From Cornus controversa (Eukaryota > Streptophyta > Magnoliopsida > Cornales > Cornaceae): a stretch of 64,000 nucleotides of DNA. The stretch lies in NCBI GenBank assembly GCA_026545225.1, contig CM048849.1:29274336-29338335 (forward strand), read 5' to 3'. The notes under the pieces were generated by a model, which did not search any database, was not told the origin of the DNA, and saw only the letters and a program-made list of their open reading frames with translations. This document shows, piece by piece, positions 62,451 to 64,000 of the stretch; within the stretch, counting starts at the first letter, position 1, and the number at the start of each line of letters is the position of its first letter. The translations under genes and the position numbers were made by a program.

Positions 62451-62699
62451 TCAAATATCATAATCAGGGAAATTTTTGGCGTCTTCGATAGTGTACGAGA
62501 CTTTGGGAAATGACCTTATGATCTTCTTCTTTAGGTCTTTGTTCACCGGAGGTGGATGAGTTGAATGGCCGGAGACTCTACCTGCGATCTGGCAAATCCA
62601 AGGGCATTGAGCTACTGCGACGAGGCCGAGGACGCAGATTGTGGAACACAAGAAGGTACCAAGGATGACAATGAAGTTCGAGTCGACGGTATTGATATT
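62451..62699 (-). pseudogene. captured ATL-type RING-H2 ligase fragment (ATL80/ATL8-like)
   Basis: On the minus strand an open frame reads NFIVILGTFLCSTICVLGLV (membrane segment), then VAVAQCPWIC, a short linker, and NKDLKKKIIRSFPKVSY, which matches the GLD-type region of ATL RING-H2 ligases such as ATL80. It ends at DYDI, just where the RING-H2 domain would start, so the catalytic part is missing. ATL proteins are membrane-anchored E3 ubiquitin ligases. Here only the N-terminal part was picked up, and no ATG is seen in the preserved part. Confidence 0.65.
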
Positions 62700-62800
62700 A
62701 GGGGTATTAGGGGTATATTATCATTAATGGAGCATTAGGGGTATATTAGAGAGAGAGAAAGATAAAGAGAGTGTATTAGGGGTACATTAGAAATTTCACA
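62690..62800. repeat. short attaggggtat repeats near the right TIR
   Basis: About five copies of attaggggtat/attaggggtac, interspersed with a gagagaga run, lie just inside the right terminal inverted repeat. Confidence 0.75.
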
Positions 62801-62851
62801 CGTAAAGTAACAATGTTAGGGATGAAAATATTAGTTGTTCTCTTTATGATA

Positions 62852-62918
62852 TGTATAATCAAACTTTCTCTCCTCATGTAATAAGTCAAACCATAGGGGG
62901 TCTTAGTGATATTTACCC
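62852..62918 (-). repeat. right terminal inverted repeat of the Pack-type element
   Basis: Read on the minus strand it begins gggtaaatatcactaagac. It is present only once. Confidence 0.85.
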
Positions 62919-63853
62919 AAAAAAATTAATTTAAATTCCAAATTCATTCCAAATATAACGATTCCTTTGCTCGTCGGAGAAATTGAGTCATCACTAGAAT
63001 GTCTTACCTCAACTGGGCAGAGGTTATCATATCGGACATACTCTGGGGATTCCCAATTAAATCTTTGATCTGATTTAACTTCGTCTACAATCCATGCAAT
63101 ATGATGTGCTTCTGAAGATCTTTACATCTTTCAACCTAATTGGCTTGATATTGTGAGGAGGGCAAAATGCAAAAAATACACTATGATGCACTCCTAATGA
63201 TCTTTACATCCTTCAACATGATCGACTTCATCTTGATTTTTTTTCCTTTTGGTAAGTGTGTTATAACCAAATTTACATCATATTTCTTGTCTTCAATTTC
63301 GCCCTCACTAGAAACTCTGAACTTCATCTCTATTGCGCCACTCAGTGAACCAAAACTCTCTCCTCAACCACAACCCTCACAACTCTAAGCACATCTTCTC
63401 CACACTACAAACCTGAAACTCTCAAGGAGAGATTTTGGTAGCAAGGATTGTGGAATGTTCAAATGACAGTGAGGTTATGGCTCAAAACTCTGCTAAGAGA
63501 TCAATGTTGTTGCATGTAGTGACAAAGCCAAAATAAACTTGGGTGGGAGGGGGGGGGGGAATATACACCTCCTAAGCTGGCTCTATCATTATCTTTTATC
63601 TATGTATAAGCACAATTGTGCATATGAAAAAAGTATATTTATTATGATAATAGTAAGTATACATAGACTTTCGTATTAGTAAAGTTTATTTATCATGGCT
63701 TTAAATATGAGAAAAGTGTATTTATTATAACTAGTAAAAGAACACGTGACTGAAAATAAAAAATCGGTTTTAAAGTAATTTACTTAAATAAACAATTTGA
63801 CATACTTTAATGTCAAATCCAATCCCCTTTTTAATTTCATCATTTCCAAACAA
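62919..63853 (+). repeat. 0.9-kb F-box-like tandem repeat, copy 4
   Basis: Resumes at aattaatttaaattcc directly after the Pack-type element and follows the same order of landmarks. The F-box-like segment is decayed (KIHYDALLMIFTSFNMIDFI, about 63170-63230). A poly-G run occurs at about 63550. Confidence 0.72.
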
Positions 63854-64000
63854 ATTCAATTTAAATTTCAAATTCATTCCAAACATAATGATTACTTTTC
63901 TTGTTAGAAATGAGTTGTCACCGGAAAGTCTTAACTCGACTTGGCGGAGGTTATTGTGCAGAACATACTCTCAAGCTTCACAGTCAGAACTCTGATCTGA
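63854..64000 (+). repeat. 0.9-kb F-box-like tandem repeat, copy 5 (cut by window end)
   Basis: It begins ttcaatttaaatttcaaatt and includes gcggaggttat and catactctcaagctt, matching the first part of the other copies. The array continues beyond the window. Confidence 0.7.

Larger units (their letters stand above)
61162..62918. mobile_element. chimeric Pack-type TIR element with two captured gene fragments
   Basis: Terminal inverted repeats of about 65 bp lie at 61162-61228 (also in every 777-bp unit) and 62852-62918. They share taaatatcact, tggtttgacttat and gagagaaagttt at roughly 80-85 percent. Outside the ends, host 0.9-kb repeat sequence resumes in register: ...tttaaacaaaaaa on the left and aaaaaaattaatttaaattcc on the right. 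The interior carries an ATL-like fragment (62451-62699) and a TMEM128-like first exon (61527-61790), both minus strand. There is no transposase. Long TIRs suggest a Mutator-like (Pack-MULE) origin. The A-rich target makes the duplication length unreadable (about 6-9 bp). Confidence 0.8.

Overview
The window is nuclear DNA from a dicot-type flowering plant. It is AT-rich, has large GT-AG introns, a Mediator subunit 33 gene, an intronless plant organellar PPR gene, and dense plant-type LTR elements, LINE, SINEs and MITE. No bacterial or organellar gene arrangement was seen, and the species cannot be named from sequence alone.

Layout. 1-4372 is AT-rich upstream DNA. 4373-22228 (+) is one intact gene, MED33 (REF4/RFR1-type Mediator tail subunit). 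I could join 12 exons, all with GT-AG junctions and consistent phase, into a 1326-residue reading frame. Its introns hold two tRNA-derived SINEs, a TRIM-like element between two copies of a duplicated sequence, and a dead LINE. 23149-25266 (-) is a convergent intronless E-class PPR gene resembling Arabidopsis MEF18. From about 26.5 kb to 46.6 kb is a nest of transposable elements: a foldback-rich MITE; a complete 571-bp TRIM with 5-bp target duplication; a Copia-like LTR split by an 8.46-kb Athila/Tat-type gag-protease element with intact TSD and no reverse transcriptase or integrase; a GC-rich minisatellite; a long Del/Tekay-like LTR with a broken gag; and another LTR-like block split by a solo LTR with TSD.

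47.4-64 kb is the most unusual part. A diverged ~0.9-kb tandem repeat with an F-box-like motif is interrupted by a terminal-inverted-repeat element (TIRs about 61162-61228 and 62852-62918). This element carries fragments of two unrelated genes: the N-terminal membrane/GLD part of an ATL80-like RING-H2 ligase, and the first exon of a TMEM128-like membrane protein. It looks like a chimeric Pack-type transposon. Its left part, together with flanking host repeat, has been amplified into exactly 15 head-to-tail units of 777 bp (50047-61701). Each unit carries the 3' part of the captured exon, and the unit-to-unit junction supplies an in-frame ATG. Diagnostic variants show block and alternating (dimer) patterns.

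Only MED33 and the PPR gene look like functional protein genes; the rest is transposons, their relics, and repeats.
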